Notes: generated from the sequence alone by a model not told the origin. A stretch of DNA of 7,865 nucleotides from Planctomycetota bacterium (GCA_017885385.1 JAFNGF010000016.1:1-7865); one strand, 5' to 3'. Shown: positions 1-5,976, counted from the stretch's first letter. Numbers and translations: made by a program.

Positions 1-313
1 ACATTATGAAACGCGACTCATCGGAGGTCTTGTAAACAGGGCCGCTGCCCCGGCCAAATCCCGGCGCCCATTCCGCAAAACACTGCGTGTCGGGATAAAT
101 CAGCAGCGCGTACGTGTTCCAAAACGCACGCAACGCCGCAGGAATCTCATCGCGGGCAAGGTAGACTATCGGTGTATCCAATAGACAAGGCTGTAGCGTG
201 ACGCCGCCGCTCGCCGAGCGTATTCCGCCGAAGTCCGCCAGTGGCGGACGAAGGCTGGAAGCGGCTTCTTCCCTCACGCAAAGGCGGAAGCTCTGCTGCG
301 GAGAATGAAGCAC
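1..313 (-). CDS. Partial frame of an unrecognised protein, running off the left edge
   Basis: The minus strand is open from an in-frame TGA at 358-356 to the window edge; 313-311 is a GTG that could start it, but no Shine-Dalgarno precedes it. The frame reads like real protein, with segments LLDTPIVYLARDEIPAALRA and FWNTYALLIYPDTQCFAEWA followed by a Gly-rich stretch and YKTSDESRF. I do not recognise the family with confidence; the style suggests the later part of a large carbohydrate-related protein. Residues about 20-35 (LRPPLADFGGIRSASGG) are encoded by a dispersed repeat also found at 4797-4862 and 5729-5795. Sequence upstream of 313 is repeat DNA, so this may be the 3' part of a gene whose 5' end was lost or interrupted, that is, a pseudogene. 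It lies downstream of the minus-strand operon in the same orientation. Confidence 0.5.
   Translation of the reverse strand, partial: MLHSPQQSFRLCVREEAASSLRPPLADFGGIRSASGGVTLQPCLLDTPIVYLARDEIPAALRAFWNTYALLIYPDTQCFAEWAPGFGRGSGPVYKTSDESRFIM
205..254 (-). repeat. Dispersed GC-rich repeat inside the left-edge frame
   Basis: On the minus strand, CTTCGGCGGAATACGCTC (234-217) differs at two positions from CTTCGGCGGAGTAGGCTC at 4843-4860; the copy at 5765-5782 shares TCGGCGGAGTAGGCTCGC exactly with 4845-4862. CGCTCGCCGAGCG nearby is a small hairpin. The repeat is translated as LRPPLADFGGIRSASGG and does not break the frame. Confidence 0.6.
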
Positions 314-399
314 CTTTTTTAACCACAGATTTCGCAGATTACACCGAGTTTCTTTTCAACAGCGTGAATCCGTGTAAATCCGTGTCTACTGCAACTGGC
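314..399. repeat. Non-coding repeat DNA between two minus-strand genes
   Basis: The stretch begins with AACCACAGATTTCGCAGATT, an oligonucleotide type I recall as a common dispersed repeat in environmental bacterial genomes (memory, not a search). It also holds a tandem 10-mer, AATCCGTGTA (367-376) then AATCCGTGTC (377-386). No coding frame, promoter or RNA gene is convincing here. Confidence 0.5.
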
Positions 400-417
400 G
401 GTGGGCTGAAGCCCACC
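400..417. repeat. Perfect hairpin just after the 427-1794 gene; possible 3' end
   Basis: GGTGGGCTGAAGCCCACC is an 8-bp perfect inverted repeat with a 2-base centre, about 10 bases past the stop codon of the minus-strand gene ending at 427. There is no T-run after it on either strand, so it is not a classical intrinsic terminator. It could stabilise the operon 3' end, or simply be another dispersed palindrome. Confidence 0.5.
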
Positions 418-426
418 CTACCTCTA

Positions 427-1794
427 TCATGGCCTGACAGCGGTGCCGTCCGGCCTGCGAATCGGCTCCCAGTAACCAGGATGCTCAGGCAGAGGGAATT
501 TCGCGGCCAGCTCCTCGTTGAGATCCACGCCCAGCCCGGGGGCTTCGTTCACATACATATAACCATCCTTCAAGGTGGGACAGCCGGGAAAAACCTCTCG
601 CGTTCTGTCGCGGAAGTGGATGCCTTCCTGGATGCCGAAGTTGTGAATCGCAAGGTCCAGATGGGCGTTGGCGGCGTGCCCCAGCGGAGACACATCACCC
701 GGCCCATGCCAGGCGGTGCGCACGCTGAACCACTCGCCCAGCGCTGCAATCTTTCGCGCCACCGTCAGGCCCCCAACCTGGGAAATGTGCACACGGATGA
801 AGTCGATAAGTTGCTGCGAGATTAGGCCGACCCATTCGTGGGGATTATTGAAAAGCTCGCCCATGGCGATGGGCACGCTGGTCTGCTGCCGGAGCATCTT
901 GAAGTACTCGTTCGCTTCGGGCGGGAAGGGGTCCTCGATAAAGAAAGGCCGATACGGCTCAAGTCTCTTGACCAGATTGATGGCTTCGATGGGCGGAATT
1001 CGCTCGTGAATGTCGTGCAGAAGTTCCACCTCGTCCCCGCAGGTGCTTCGGATGTGCTCAAACATCTTTACGGTGGCGTTCACGTAGGGCCTGATTTCCA
1101 TGTTCGAATCGGAAGGGGATCCGAAGCCCTGTTCCTTGAAGTGGGCTTGCTTGGAAAGGTGTGGTGAGCCGTAGCCTCCGAGCTGGATTCTAACATATCT
1201 AAATCCCTGAGCCTTCGCTCGGCGGACGTTGTTTTCGACTTGAGCCGGGTCCGCGCCGCCGCAGTGGGTGTAGCAGTCAACGGCGAAACGGCACTTGCCG
1301 CCCAGCAGCTGGTAGAGCGGCATGTTGGCTCGTTTGCCCTTAATGTCCCACAGGGCCTGATCCAAGCCGCTAAGGGCGTTGTTCAAGACCGGGCCATTAC
1401 GCCAGTAGGAGCTGGTGTACGCGGTCTGCCAGATGTCCTCGATATTGTCGGCATCTCGCCCTTTGGCGAATGGATCGAGGTATTTATCCACGGCGACCGC
1501 CACCGGCAGCGGGCGCTGGTTAAAGGTGGCGCAGCCCAAGCCGTAGAGTCCCGGCTCACTCGTTTGGACCTTCACCACACAAAGGCGGATGCCATCGGGT
1601 GCGGTCAGGATCGCTTTGACGCCGGCGATCTTCAAAGGGGGCAATCCCTTGGTTGCCTTGTCGTATCTGTCAGCGATCGCATCGCTGGTAGCCGCTTGCG
1701 CAGCGATGCCTCCCTTCTTGCTTGCGCCGGAAAACAGGGGGGCGCCCAGCACCGCCGACAATCCGAAAGTCCGGATCAAATCACGCCGATTCAT
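427..1794 (-). CDS. Exported mannonate-dehydratase-like enolase-superfamily enzyme
   Basis: 455 residues. Family chemistry is abstraction of the proton alpha to a sugar-acid carboxylate and loss of water to give a 2-keto-3-deoxy acid, with Mg2+ in a TIM barrel. Residues 1-37 are a Tat-type leader (N-R3-R4-D-L-I-R, then a hydrophobic stretch ending near AAQAA). The capping domain runs about 52-160 and the barrel about 165-400. Expected metal ligands are D261 (LLHDIHER), E287 (FFIEDP) and E313 (IAMGELF). Putative catalytic residues are H263, R202 (VRIQ), H363 (AWHGPGD) and E390 (FGIQE), matching the D-mannonate dehydratase/RspA pattern D-x-H...E-D...G-E...H-G...G-I-Q-E. The substrate may not be mannonate. 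The start at 1794 is chosen over the longer open frame from 1881 because of the Tat motif, a strong GGAAGGAG and the ATGA overlap with the transporter gene. No repeat insertions are seen. Confidence 0.9.
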   Translation of the reverse strand: MNRRDLIRTFGLSAVLGAPLFSGASKKGGIAAQAATSDAIADRYDKATKGLPPLKIAGVKAILTAPDGIRLCVVKVQTSEPGLYGLGCATFNQRPLPVAVAVDKYLDPFAKGRDADNIEDIWQTAYTSSYWRNGPVLNNALSGLDQALWDIKGKRANMPLYQLLGGKCRFAVDCYTHCGGADPAQVENNVRRAKAQGFRYVRIQLGGYGSPHLSKQAHFKEQGFGSPSDSNMEIRPYVNATVKMFEHIRSTCGDEVELLHDIHERIPPIEAINLVKRLEPYRPFFIEDPFPPEANEYFKMLRQQTSVPIAMGELFNNPHEWVGLISQQLIDFIRVHISQVGGLTVARKIAALGEWFSVRTAWHGPGDVSPLGHAANAHLDLAIHNFGIQEGIHFRDRTREVFPGCPTLKDGYMYVNEAPGLGVDLNEELAAKFPLPEHPGYWEPIRRPDGTAVRP

Positions 1795-3110
1795 TTTGTG
1801 TCTCCTTCCAGAGATGGGACGCTCGTGAGCGGTTTGCGGCGCCACCAGGTGGCGAGGATCGAGCCTGATACATTCATCCACGGGCCAAAAATGGCGGGCG
1901 CCAGAGCGGCCTGTGGGCTCCTGAGCACCTTCATTGCAAGGGCGGAGGCCATCCCGCCATTCTGCATCCCGACCTCAATCGCTATTGTCCGGCACGCGAT
2001 CTCATTCAGACGGACGAGGCGCGCCAGCCAGTAGCCCAGCAAATATCCCACAGTGTTATGGATCATTGCCGCCCCGATCAAAGCGGGCCCAACCTTCATT
2101 AGATCATCCCTTGAGCGGGCCGTGATGACGGCAATGATCAGGCAAATCCCTGTCATAGATACCATCGGCAGGGTCTTGTCCATCCAGTTCTCGCGTCTCT
2201 TTAACCACACGCCAATCACCAGCTTAGCCAGGGCAACCAGGCTGATCAGCAGCAGCCCGACGATGAAACCATCTTTCTGCAAAGAGGCGTTGCCCCAGGT
2301 GATGATAGCCGTGGGTGCGAAAAGTCCCACGCCCACAGCCAGCAGGATGCCGGCTGCTGCAATCAGAGACAAGGTCGCACCCCGCTGGAAGGTCTCACCC
2401 CGACCATACAGGATGCGATTTGCGACCAGGCCTGCGACGATTGGGACAATAATCATGTTGATGATTGAGAACATCATTTCGAAGAAGTTGACCGGGACGA
2501 ACTGGCCGGCTAAGACCTTCATCCAGAAGGGCGTCATTACCGGCGAGGCCAGGGTCGAGCAGGAGGTCATGGTAACCGACAGCGGCACATCGCCGCCGGC
2601 CAAATAGGTCATCACGTTGGAGGCCACGCCGCCGGGGGCAGAACCTATCAGCACCACGCCCGCCGCGATCTGGGCGTCAAAACCGAACGCTTTGGCCAGC
2701 GTAAAGCCCACCAGAGGCATGACCGAGTACTGCAGGACAAACCCAACGAAGACCGGCCACGGCATCTTGAACACACGGACAAAGTCGGCCAAGCTCAAGG
2801 TTGTCCCCATGCCGAACATGATGATCTGAATCAATGGGACGATAGTTAAGCCCAAATCGAGCCCAAACCAGGTCATAAAGGCCGCCGGATAGACCATTGA
2901 AGCGGCCACGAATGCAAAAACCCAGACCGTAAAGGCAAAGGTGGCCAGCGATGGATTACCTGTGAAGTATAAAGCCAGGCAGGCAAATAGGACGATTATC
3001 ACCGGGCCTAGCGCTGCCCGATAGCCTGTGGCGAGCATCACGACCGCCGCCGCTAAACAAATGAGAAATCCATACCTGAAGTATCGTGAGAACGACTTGG
3101 TGATCATCAT
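1791..3110 (-). CDS. BASS-family sodium:organic-anion symporter
   Basis: 439 residues, strongly hydrophobic with about ten or more membrane segments: an inner-membrane transporter of the bile acid:sodium symporter (SBF) family. Family members carry bile acids, pyruvate, ketopantoate and other organic anions with Na+. By spacing against bacterial ASBT-type proteins, all the sodium-site residues appear kept: Q127 (FVLQYS), S164-N165 (GGVASNVMTYL), S178 and T182 (SVTMTS), E379 and Q383 (EVGMQN). Both crossover motifs are present (GSAPGGVASN and AIEVGMQNGG). The N terminus is about 50 residues longer than in compact bacterial members and adds about two membrane segments (15-50 and 55-75). Two in-frame ATGs (3110 and 3107) are possible; the second has the better 7-base spacing. 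The start lies 7 bases past the stop of the upstream dehydratase, and the 3' end overlaps the next gene as ATGA. Context points to a sugar acid or keto acid as substrate (inference). Confidence 0.9.
   Translation of the reverse strand: MMITKSFSRYFRYGFLICLAAAVVMLATGYRAALGPVIIVLFACLALYFTGNPSLATFAFTVWVFAFVAASMVYPAAFMTWFGLDLGLTIVPLIQIIMFGMGTTLSLADFVRVFKMPWPVFVGFVLQYSVMPLVGFTLAKAFGFDAQIAAGVVLIGSAPGGVASNVMTYLAGGDVPLSVTMTSCSTLASPVMTPFWMKVLAGQFVPVNFFEMMFSIINMIIVPIVAGLVANRILYGRGETFQRGATLSLIAAAGILLAVGVGLFAPTAIITWGNASLQKDGFIVGLLLISLVALAKLVIGVWLKRRENWMDKTLPMVSMTGICLIIAVITARSRDDLMKVGPALIGAAMIHNTVGYLLGYWLARLVRLNEIACRTIAIEVGMQNGGMASALAMKVLRSPQAALAPAIFGPWMNVSGSILATWWRRKPLTSVPSLEGDTK
1801..1809 (-). promoter_or_regulatory. 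Shine-Dalgarno of the mannonate-dehydratase-like gene
   Basis: Read on the minus strand, GGAAGGAGA lies 6 bases before the ATG at 1794, within the last codons of the transporter gene. It supports the start at 1794 rather than an upstream ATG, and implies translation coupled through the ATGA overlap at 1791-1794. Confidence 0.8.
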
Positions 3111-3114
3111 TTAT

Positions 3115-3119
3115 CTCCT
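3115..3119 (-). promoter_or_regulatory. Shine-Dalgarno of the transporter, overlapping the upstream stop
   Basis: The minus strand reads TAGGAGATAAATGATG. TAG (3120-3118) is the dehydratase stop, and AGGAG shares two of its bases. Spacing is 4 bases to the ATG at 3110 and 7 to the ATG at 3107. A ribosome terminating on the dehydratase would sit on this site, so the two genes are likely coupled. Confidence 0.75.
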
Positions 3120-4752
3120 ATCGGGGTACGGCTCGGCGCTTCGCCGAGACGAACGGAGGACGGAGAACGGACGACGGACGACGGAGAACGCAGGACGGAC
3201 GGCTGTCTTCTGTCCTCTGTCTTCTGTCTTCTGGCGGCGGGGCGTTAGCGGTGTTCCACTCGTCGGTAGGCTCGAAGCACCCTTCGCCCGGCATCAGATG
3301 CTCTTTTACGGTTTCGAGGGCGAGCTCAACACCCAATCCCGGCTTATCCGGCACACGGGCGTAGCCCTGCTGATTAAGCGGCTTCTCGATGCCGGTCACC
3401 AGGTCTTCCCACCAGGGAATATCCACCGAGTGGTGCTCCAAGACCACAAAGTTTTCGGTGGCGGCGGCACAGTGCACGTTGGCCATAAAGGAAATCGGCG
3501 AGCCCGCGAAATGCATCACCATCGGCAGGCCGTGCTCCTGGGCGTAATCACCGATTTTTTTAGTTTCCAGTATGCCGCCCGCGGTTGCCAGGTCCGGCTG
3601 CACCATATCTACGGCGTGCTGGTCGATCAGCTCTTTGAAGCCCGCAAGACAATAGATATCCTCGCCGGTCAGGGTCGGGACGCTGACCGAGCCTGTGATC
3701 TCTTTTAACATATCGGTGTATTGCCAGGGCACCATATCTTCCAGCCAGGCCATTTTGTAGGGCTCCAGAGCCTTGCCCAGGCGGATACAGCTATTGACGT
3801 CGATTGGGCCGAAGTGGTCTGCGGCCAGTGGGATTTCGTAGCCAATTTCCTGCCTGATATAGGCTACGTATTCGGCAAGCAGACTGATTCCCTTGTCGGT
3901 CAGCTGGATGCCGGTCATCTGTCCTCTGTCGTCTGTCCCGCCGGAGGCGGGTAAACTTCTGTCCTCTGTCTTCTGACCTCTCTTCTCTGCTTTCTGTCGT
4001 CTCTCGTAGGTCCCCTGGACGTTGCGGATCAGTCTTATGCCCAGATCCATCTTCAGGAAGGAAAATCCGGCTTTTACTCTCTGTTTGAGCCTGCCGGCGT
4101 ATGCGTTCTTATCCTCGGTAGGGTCCCTCCCGAGCGAAGTCGAGGGATCGGTGTCGGCGTAGAGTCGTATTCGGTCTCGGTATTTGCCGCCCAGCATCTG
4201 GTAAACGGGGACGCCGTAGGCTTTGCCCGCCAAGTCCCACAGCGCCATTTCGACGCCGGAGACGCCGCCTCCCTGTCGGCCGTGATCGCCGAATTGTCGG
4301 ATAGATTTGAATATAGGCTCTATGTTGCAGGGATTCTTGCCCAGGAGCCTGCTCTTTAGCATCAGGGCATAGCGTTTGCTGCCCCCGTCACGAACTTCGC
4401 CGCAGCCGGAAATTCCCTGGTTGGTGTCAATGCGGATCAAGGGCACGCGAAACGGTGCCCCTGCGATAACCGCCACGCGGAGGTCGGTAATCTTTAGCTG
4501 CGACGGGTAAGAGTGCCGGTTTACTGCCTGCGTGCAGTAGGCTACCTGGTCTTCAATCGGCCAGCCGAGAACACCGCTCAAGCTTAGTCCCCCCAGCCCC
4601 GCAGCCTTGAGCAGGCAGCGCCTCGACCAATCCCTGCCCCGAGCGAAGTCGAGGGGTCTGCTTGGAAGTTCGGTAGACGTGGCACTTTTCGCGGGCAGCT
4701 CCCTCGACAGGACTCGGGACAAGTTGTGCAGACCGCTGTTCTGTTTATCCAT
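3118..4752 (-). CDS. Exported mandelate-racemase-type acid-sugar dehydratase with repeat-derived insertions
   Basis: 544 residues, longer than the roughly 400-450 usual for the family. Leader: Tat-like S43-R44-R45-C-L-L-K then AAGLGGLSLSG, after an unusually long n-region. The capping domain is about 85-185 and the barrel about 195-440. Expected Mg2+ ligands are D312 (AADHFG), E338 (WLEDM) and E364 (LTGED). Candidate acid/base residues are K234 (FLKMDLG) and the H414-D387 dyad (MVMHFAG, QPDLATAGG), as in the mandelate racemase subgroup that dehydrates sugar acids. Substrate unknown. Four segments look foreign: 32-42 (RPLDFARGRDW), 202-211 (DPSTSLGRDP), 247-279 (RRQKAEKRGQKTEDR and neighbours) and 505-544 (a tail of the same type). 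All are encoded by dispersed repeats and avoid the catalytic motifs. Start supported by GGGAGG 6 bases upstream. Second gene of the operon, 114 bases after the RraA-like gene. Confidence 0.88.
   Translation of the reverse strand: MDKQNSGLHNLSRVLSRELPAKSATSTELPSRPLDFARGRDWSRRCLLKAAGLGGLSLSGVLGWPIEDQVAYCTQAVNRHSYPSQLKITDLRVAVIAGAPFRVPLIRIDTNQGISGCGEVRDGGSKRYALMLKSRLLGKNPCNIEPIFKSIRQFGDHGRQGGGVSGVEMALWDLAGKAYGVPVYQMLGGKYRDRIRLYADTDPSTSLGRDPTEDKNAYAGRLKQRVKAGFSFLKMDLGIRLIRNVQGTYERRQKAEKRGQKTEDRSLPASGGTDDRGQMTGIQLTDKGISLLAEYVAYIRQEIGYEIPLAADHFGPIDVNSCIRLGKALEPYKMAWLEDMVPWQYTDMLKEITGSVSVPTLTGEDIYCLAGFKELIDQHAVDMVQPDLATAGGILETKKIGDYAQEHGLPMVMHFAGSPISFMANVHCAAATENFVVLEHHSVDIPWWEDLVTGIEKPLNQQGYARVPDKPGLGVELALETVKEHLMPGEGCFEPTDEWNTANAPPPEDRRQRTEDSRPSCVLRRPSSVLRPPFVSAKRRAVPR
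3132..3148. repeat. Palindrome in the 3' end of the dehydratase gene
   Basis: CTCGGCG-CTT-CGCCGAG is a perfect 7-bp inverted repeat. Its flank, CTTCGCCGAGACGA (3139-3152), recurs in reverse complement inside the sulfatase gene at 6195-6208 (14 of 14). It lies about 12 bases before the transporter Shine-Dalgarno, where a hairpin could affect re-initiation. It encodes FVSAKRRAVP. Confidence 0.6.
3152..3232. repeat. Two-armed degenerate repeat (GGACGGA array and TCTGTCCTCTG array)
   Basis: Left arm 3152-3200 is built of GACGGA/GAACGGA units; right arm 3203-3232 of CTGTCTT/CTGTCCT units. The arms are roughly complementary. Read on the plus strand, the mismatches would be G-U wobbles; read on the minus strand they would be A-C mismatches. 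The 19-mer TTCTGTCCTCTGTCTTCTG (3208-3226) recurs exactly at 3957-3975. The segment supplies most of the last 40 residues of the dehydratase. Confidence 0.75.
3918..4012. repeat. Second TCTGTCCTCTG array, with an embedded palindrome
   Basis: TCTGTCCTCTGTC occurs at 3918-3930 and again at 3958-3970, and the 19-mer at 3957-3975 matches 3208-3226. Between them lies CCCGCC-GGA-GGCGGG (3937-3951), a 6-bp palindrome. The repeats drift from 3976 to about 4012 (TCTTCTCTGC, TTTCTGTCGTCTC). In the gene this is residues 247-279, between the KMDLG strand and the D312 strand of the barrel, with no stop codon. Confidence 0.75.
4129..4146. repeat. 18-bp dispersed repeat, copy A
   Basis: CCCGAGCGAAGTCGAGGG, identical to 4638-4655 and in the same orientation, but 509 bases apart and so read in another frame. 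Here it encodes PSTSLG. It has an imperfect palindromic form and no stop codon in any of the six frames. Confidence 0.8.
4638..4655. repeat. 18-bp dispersed repeat, copy B
   Basis: Exact second copy of the repeat at 4129-4146. It is read as PLDFARG just before the twin-arginine motif of the dehydratase leader. A natural leader would read STELPSRR...; the repeat adds about 11 residues to its n-region (inference). Confidence 0.8.
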
Positions 4753-4758
4753 AACGTG

Positions 4759-4764
4759 CCTCCC
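4759..4764 (-). promoter_or_regulatory. Shine-Dalgarno of the acid-sugar dehydratase
   Basis: GGGAGG on the minus strand, 6 bases before the ATG at 4752. It fixes this start despite the unusually long region before the twin arginines. Confidence 0.75.
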
Positions 4765-4796
4765 ACAGCGCGGTACACCATGGAAACGGGCGTCCG

Positions 4797-4862
4797 GCCT
4801 TCGTAGCCGCGCTCCGTCGCCAAAGCTAAGGAGCGTCGGCGACTTCGGCGGAGTAGGCTCGC
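4797..4862. repeat. Intercistronic GC-rich repeat in the operon
   Basis: This fills most of the 114-base gap between the RraA-like gene (stop at 4867) and the dehydratase. It shares TCGGCGGAGTAGGCTCGC (4845-4862) exactly with 5765-5782. Two 6-bp pairings are possible, CGCTCC/GGAGCG (4810-4815 with 4830-4835) and GTCGCC/GGCGAC (4816-4821 with 4838-4843). They cross each other with no linker, so they are probably alternatives. It may act as an mRNA-stabilising element between cistrons. Confidence 0.65.
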
Positions 4863-4866
4863 CCGT

Positions 4867-5907
4867 TTACCAAGTTCGCTTCTCGAGAATCTCCTGAATC
4901 ACCTTTTTGGGTACGGGCAGCTCATTGATGTTCTGCTCTAGCCATTTGAAGAAATCCTCCCTGATTTCGTTAGACCACTTGCCGTCGATCTGTCCCGGCG
5001 TGTACTTACCTTCCTTAAGGCGCTGGTGCCCGAAGCGGTCTCGAAGGATAATTGCCTCTGCGTTCTTGACGACCTTCTCAGCCAGATGCGCCGGAACAAA
5101 GATTACGCCTTCTCGTTTGGCCAAGACTACGTCTCCGGGCAGACATAAGGCCCGTCCGATCCGGATCGGCACGTTGATCCCGGTCAGCATCATCTCCTGT
5201 ATGAAGGATGGGTCCCAGCCGCGTACGAAGGCATTGAACCCTTTAATCTCTTCCAGGCCTTCCAGATCGCGCAGACTGCCGTCGAAGACGACGCCGTTAC
5301 CGGATTTGGCGAAGATAGAATTGCCAAGGTTGTCGCCGATCAGAGTGCCGTCGATAATCTTGCCGAAGCCGTCGGCCACGTACACATCACCCTTTTGCAG
5401 CATGTCGATGGGCCAGGAATTCGAGGCACCGATCCTGCCTTCGGCGCGGCCTTGATCGTCGAGCATTTTCTTGACGTCCGGCCTGGTGGGCATGTACTGC
5501 GCGGTCAGCGCACGCCCGACGATGGGCGCATTAGAATGGATCATCTTCCAGCTGCCCTCGAACTGGTTGTGGTAGCCTTCGTTCCTGAGCACCGCCCAGG
5601 CTTCTTCGATGGAGACGTTTCTCATTCTCTGGATGATATCGTCCGGGACCTTGGGCCTGCCATCCGGCAGCCGAGGCCCCTCCCATGCAGACGTGTAGAG
5701 CTGCGCTGGCAGCGGGGCAGCCGCTCCCGCCTTCGCGTAGCCCGCTTCGGCGGGCGAAGGAAGGTCGGCGGAGTAGGCTCGCTGCGAAGGACGAGCTGCC
5801 AGGGCCGACACAGCCCAGGCAAGAATAATGGCCTTAACGAGACTCGGTGGCAGGCCCAAGCTTGGCTTGAGCCTGGCACGGCTCAACAAGCGAACGGTCG
5901 TTTTCAT
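4867..5907 (-). CDS. Exported RraA-like (HMG/CHA-aldolase-type) protein
   Basis: 346 residues; typical RraA-fold proteins are about 160-240, the excess being a leader, a linker and N- and C-terminal extensions. Family members include 4-hydroxy-4-methyl-2-oxoglutarate/4-carboxy-4-hydroxy-2-oxoadipate aldolases, oxaloacetate decarboxylases and the RNase E inhibitor RraA. Seen here: G191-D-N-L-G195, then GVVFDGSLRD with R213-D214 (the catalytic Arg and metal-binding Asp of the aldolase type), then P257-G-D-V-V. The usual D-x-D-G-V after PGD is K264-R-E-G-V. The Sec-type leader has n-region MKTTVRLLSRARLK and h-region about 23-38, ending ALAA. Repeat DNA contributes residues 11-19 and about 38-60. 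A pyruvate-releasing or retro-aldol role acting on products of the two dehydratases is an inference from operon context. First gene of the operon; start supported by AAAGGAG. Confidence 0.85.
   Translation of the reverse strand: MKTTVRLLSRARLKPSLGLPPSLVKAIILAWAVSALAARPSQRAYSADLPSPAEAGYAKAGAAAPLPAQLYTSAWEGPRLPDGRPKVPDDIIQRMRNVSIEEAWAVLRNEGYHNQFEGSWKMIHSNAPIVGRALTAQYMPTRPDVKKMLDDQGRAEGRIGASNSWPIDMLQKGDVYVADGFGKIIDGTLIGDNLGNSIFAKSGNGVVFDGSLRDLEGLEEIKGFNAFVRGWDPSFIQEMMLTGINVPIRIGRALCLPGDVVLAKREGVIFVPAHLAEKVVKNAEAIILRDRFGHQRLKEGKYTPGQIDGKWSNEIREDFFKWLEQNINELPVPKKVIQEILEKRTW
5729..5795. repeat. Palindromic repeat at the leader/mature boundary of the RraA-like protein
   Basis: It contains GCCCGC-TTCG-GCGGGC (5740-5755, stable tetraloop type) nested in CCTTCGC/GCGAAGG (5730-5736 with 5754-5760), then TCGGCGGAGTAGGCTCGC (5765-5782), exact with 4845-4862. 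It is translated on the opposite strand as residues about 38-60 (RAYSADLPSPAEAGYAKAG). Confidence 0.7.
5851..5875. repeat. 25-bp inverted repeat in the signal-peptide n-region
   Basis: Arms CAGGCCCAAGC (5851-5861) and GCTTGAGCCTG (5865-5875) are complementary except at one position, around TTG. The segment encodes residues 11-19 of the RraA-like leader (ARLKPSLGL), extending the n-region without loss of its positive charge. Confidence 0.55.
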
Positions 5908-5912
5908 GTCTG

Positions 5913-5919
5913 CTCCTTT
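5913..5919 (-). promoter_or_regulatory. Shine-Dalgarno of the RraA-like gene
   Basis: AAAGGAG on the minus strand, 5 bases before the ATG at 5907. It supports that start and makes this the leading gene of the operon. Confidence 0.75.
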
Positions 5920-5976
5920 CGCTGCAAATGAGTTGGTGCTTCAACCAGACAGACACAACAAATGACTTCACCGGGT

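Noticed and set aside
241..1167. Plus-strand open frames opposite the mannonate-dehydratase-like gene
   Set aside because: They are antisense to a gene with complete catalytic motifs and a strong Shine-Dalgarno, and their translations show no recognisable domain.
1795..1881. Longer start for the mannonate-dehydratase-like gene at 1881
   Set aside because: The extra 29 residues lie in the transporter's coding region and precede a canonical Tat leader; the ATG at 1794 has the Shine-Dalgarno and the ATGA overlap.
3152..4012. CRISPR array suggested by the TCTGTCCTCTG repeats
   Set aside because: Units are 6-7 bases, degenerate and contiguous, with no uniform spacers and no cas genes.
4810..4843. 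RNA pseudoknot in the intercistronic repeat
   Set aside because: The two crossing 6-bp stems have no linker between their 5' strands, which is sterically unlikely; alternative hairpins are simpler.
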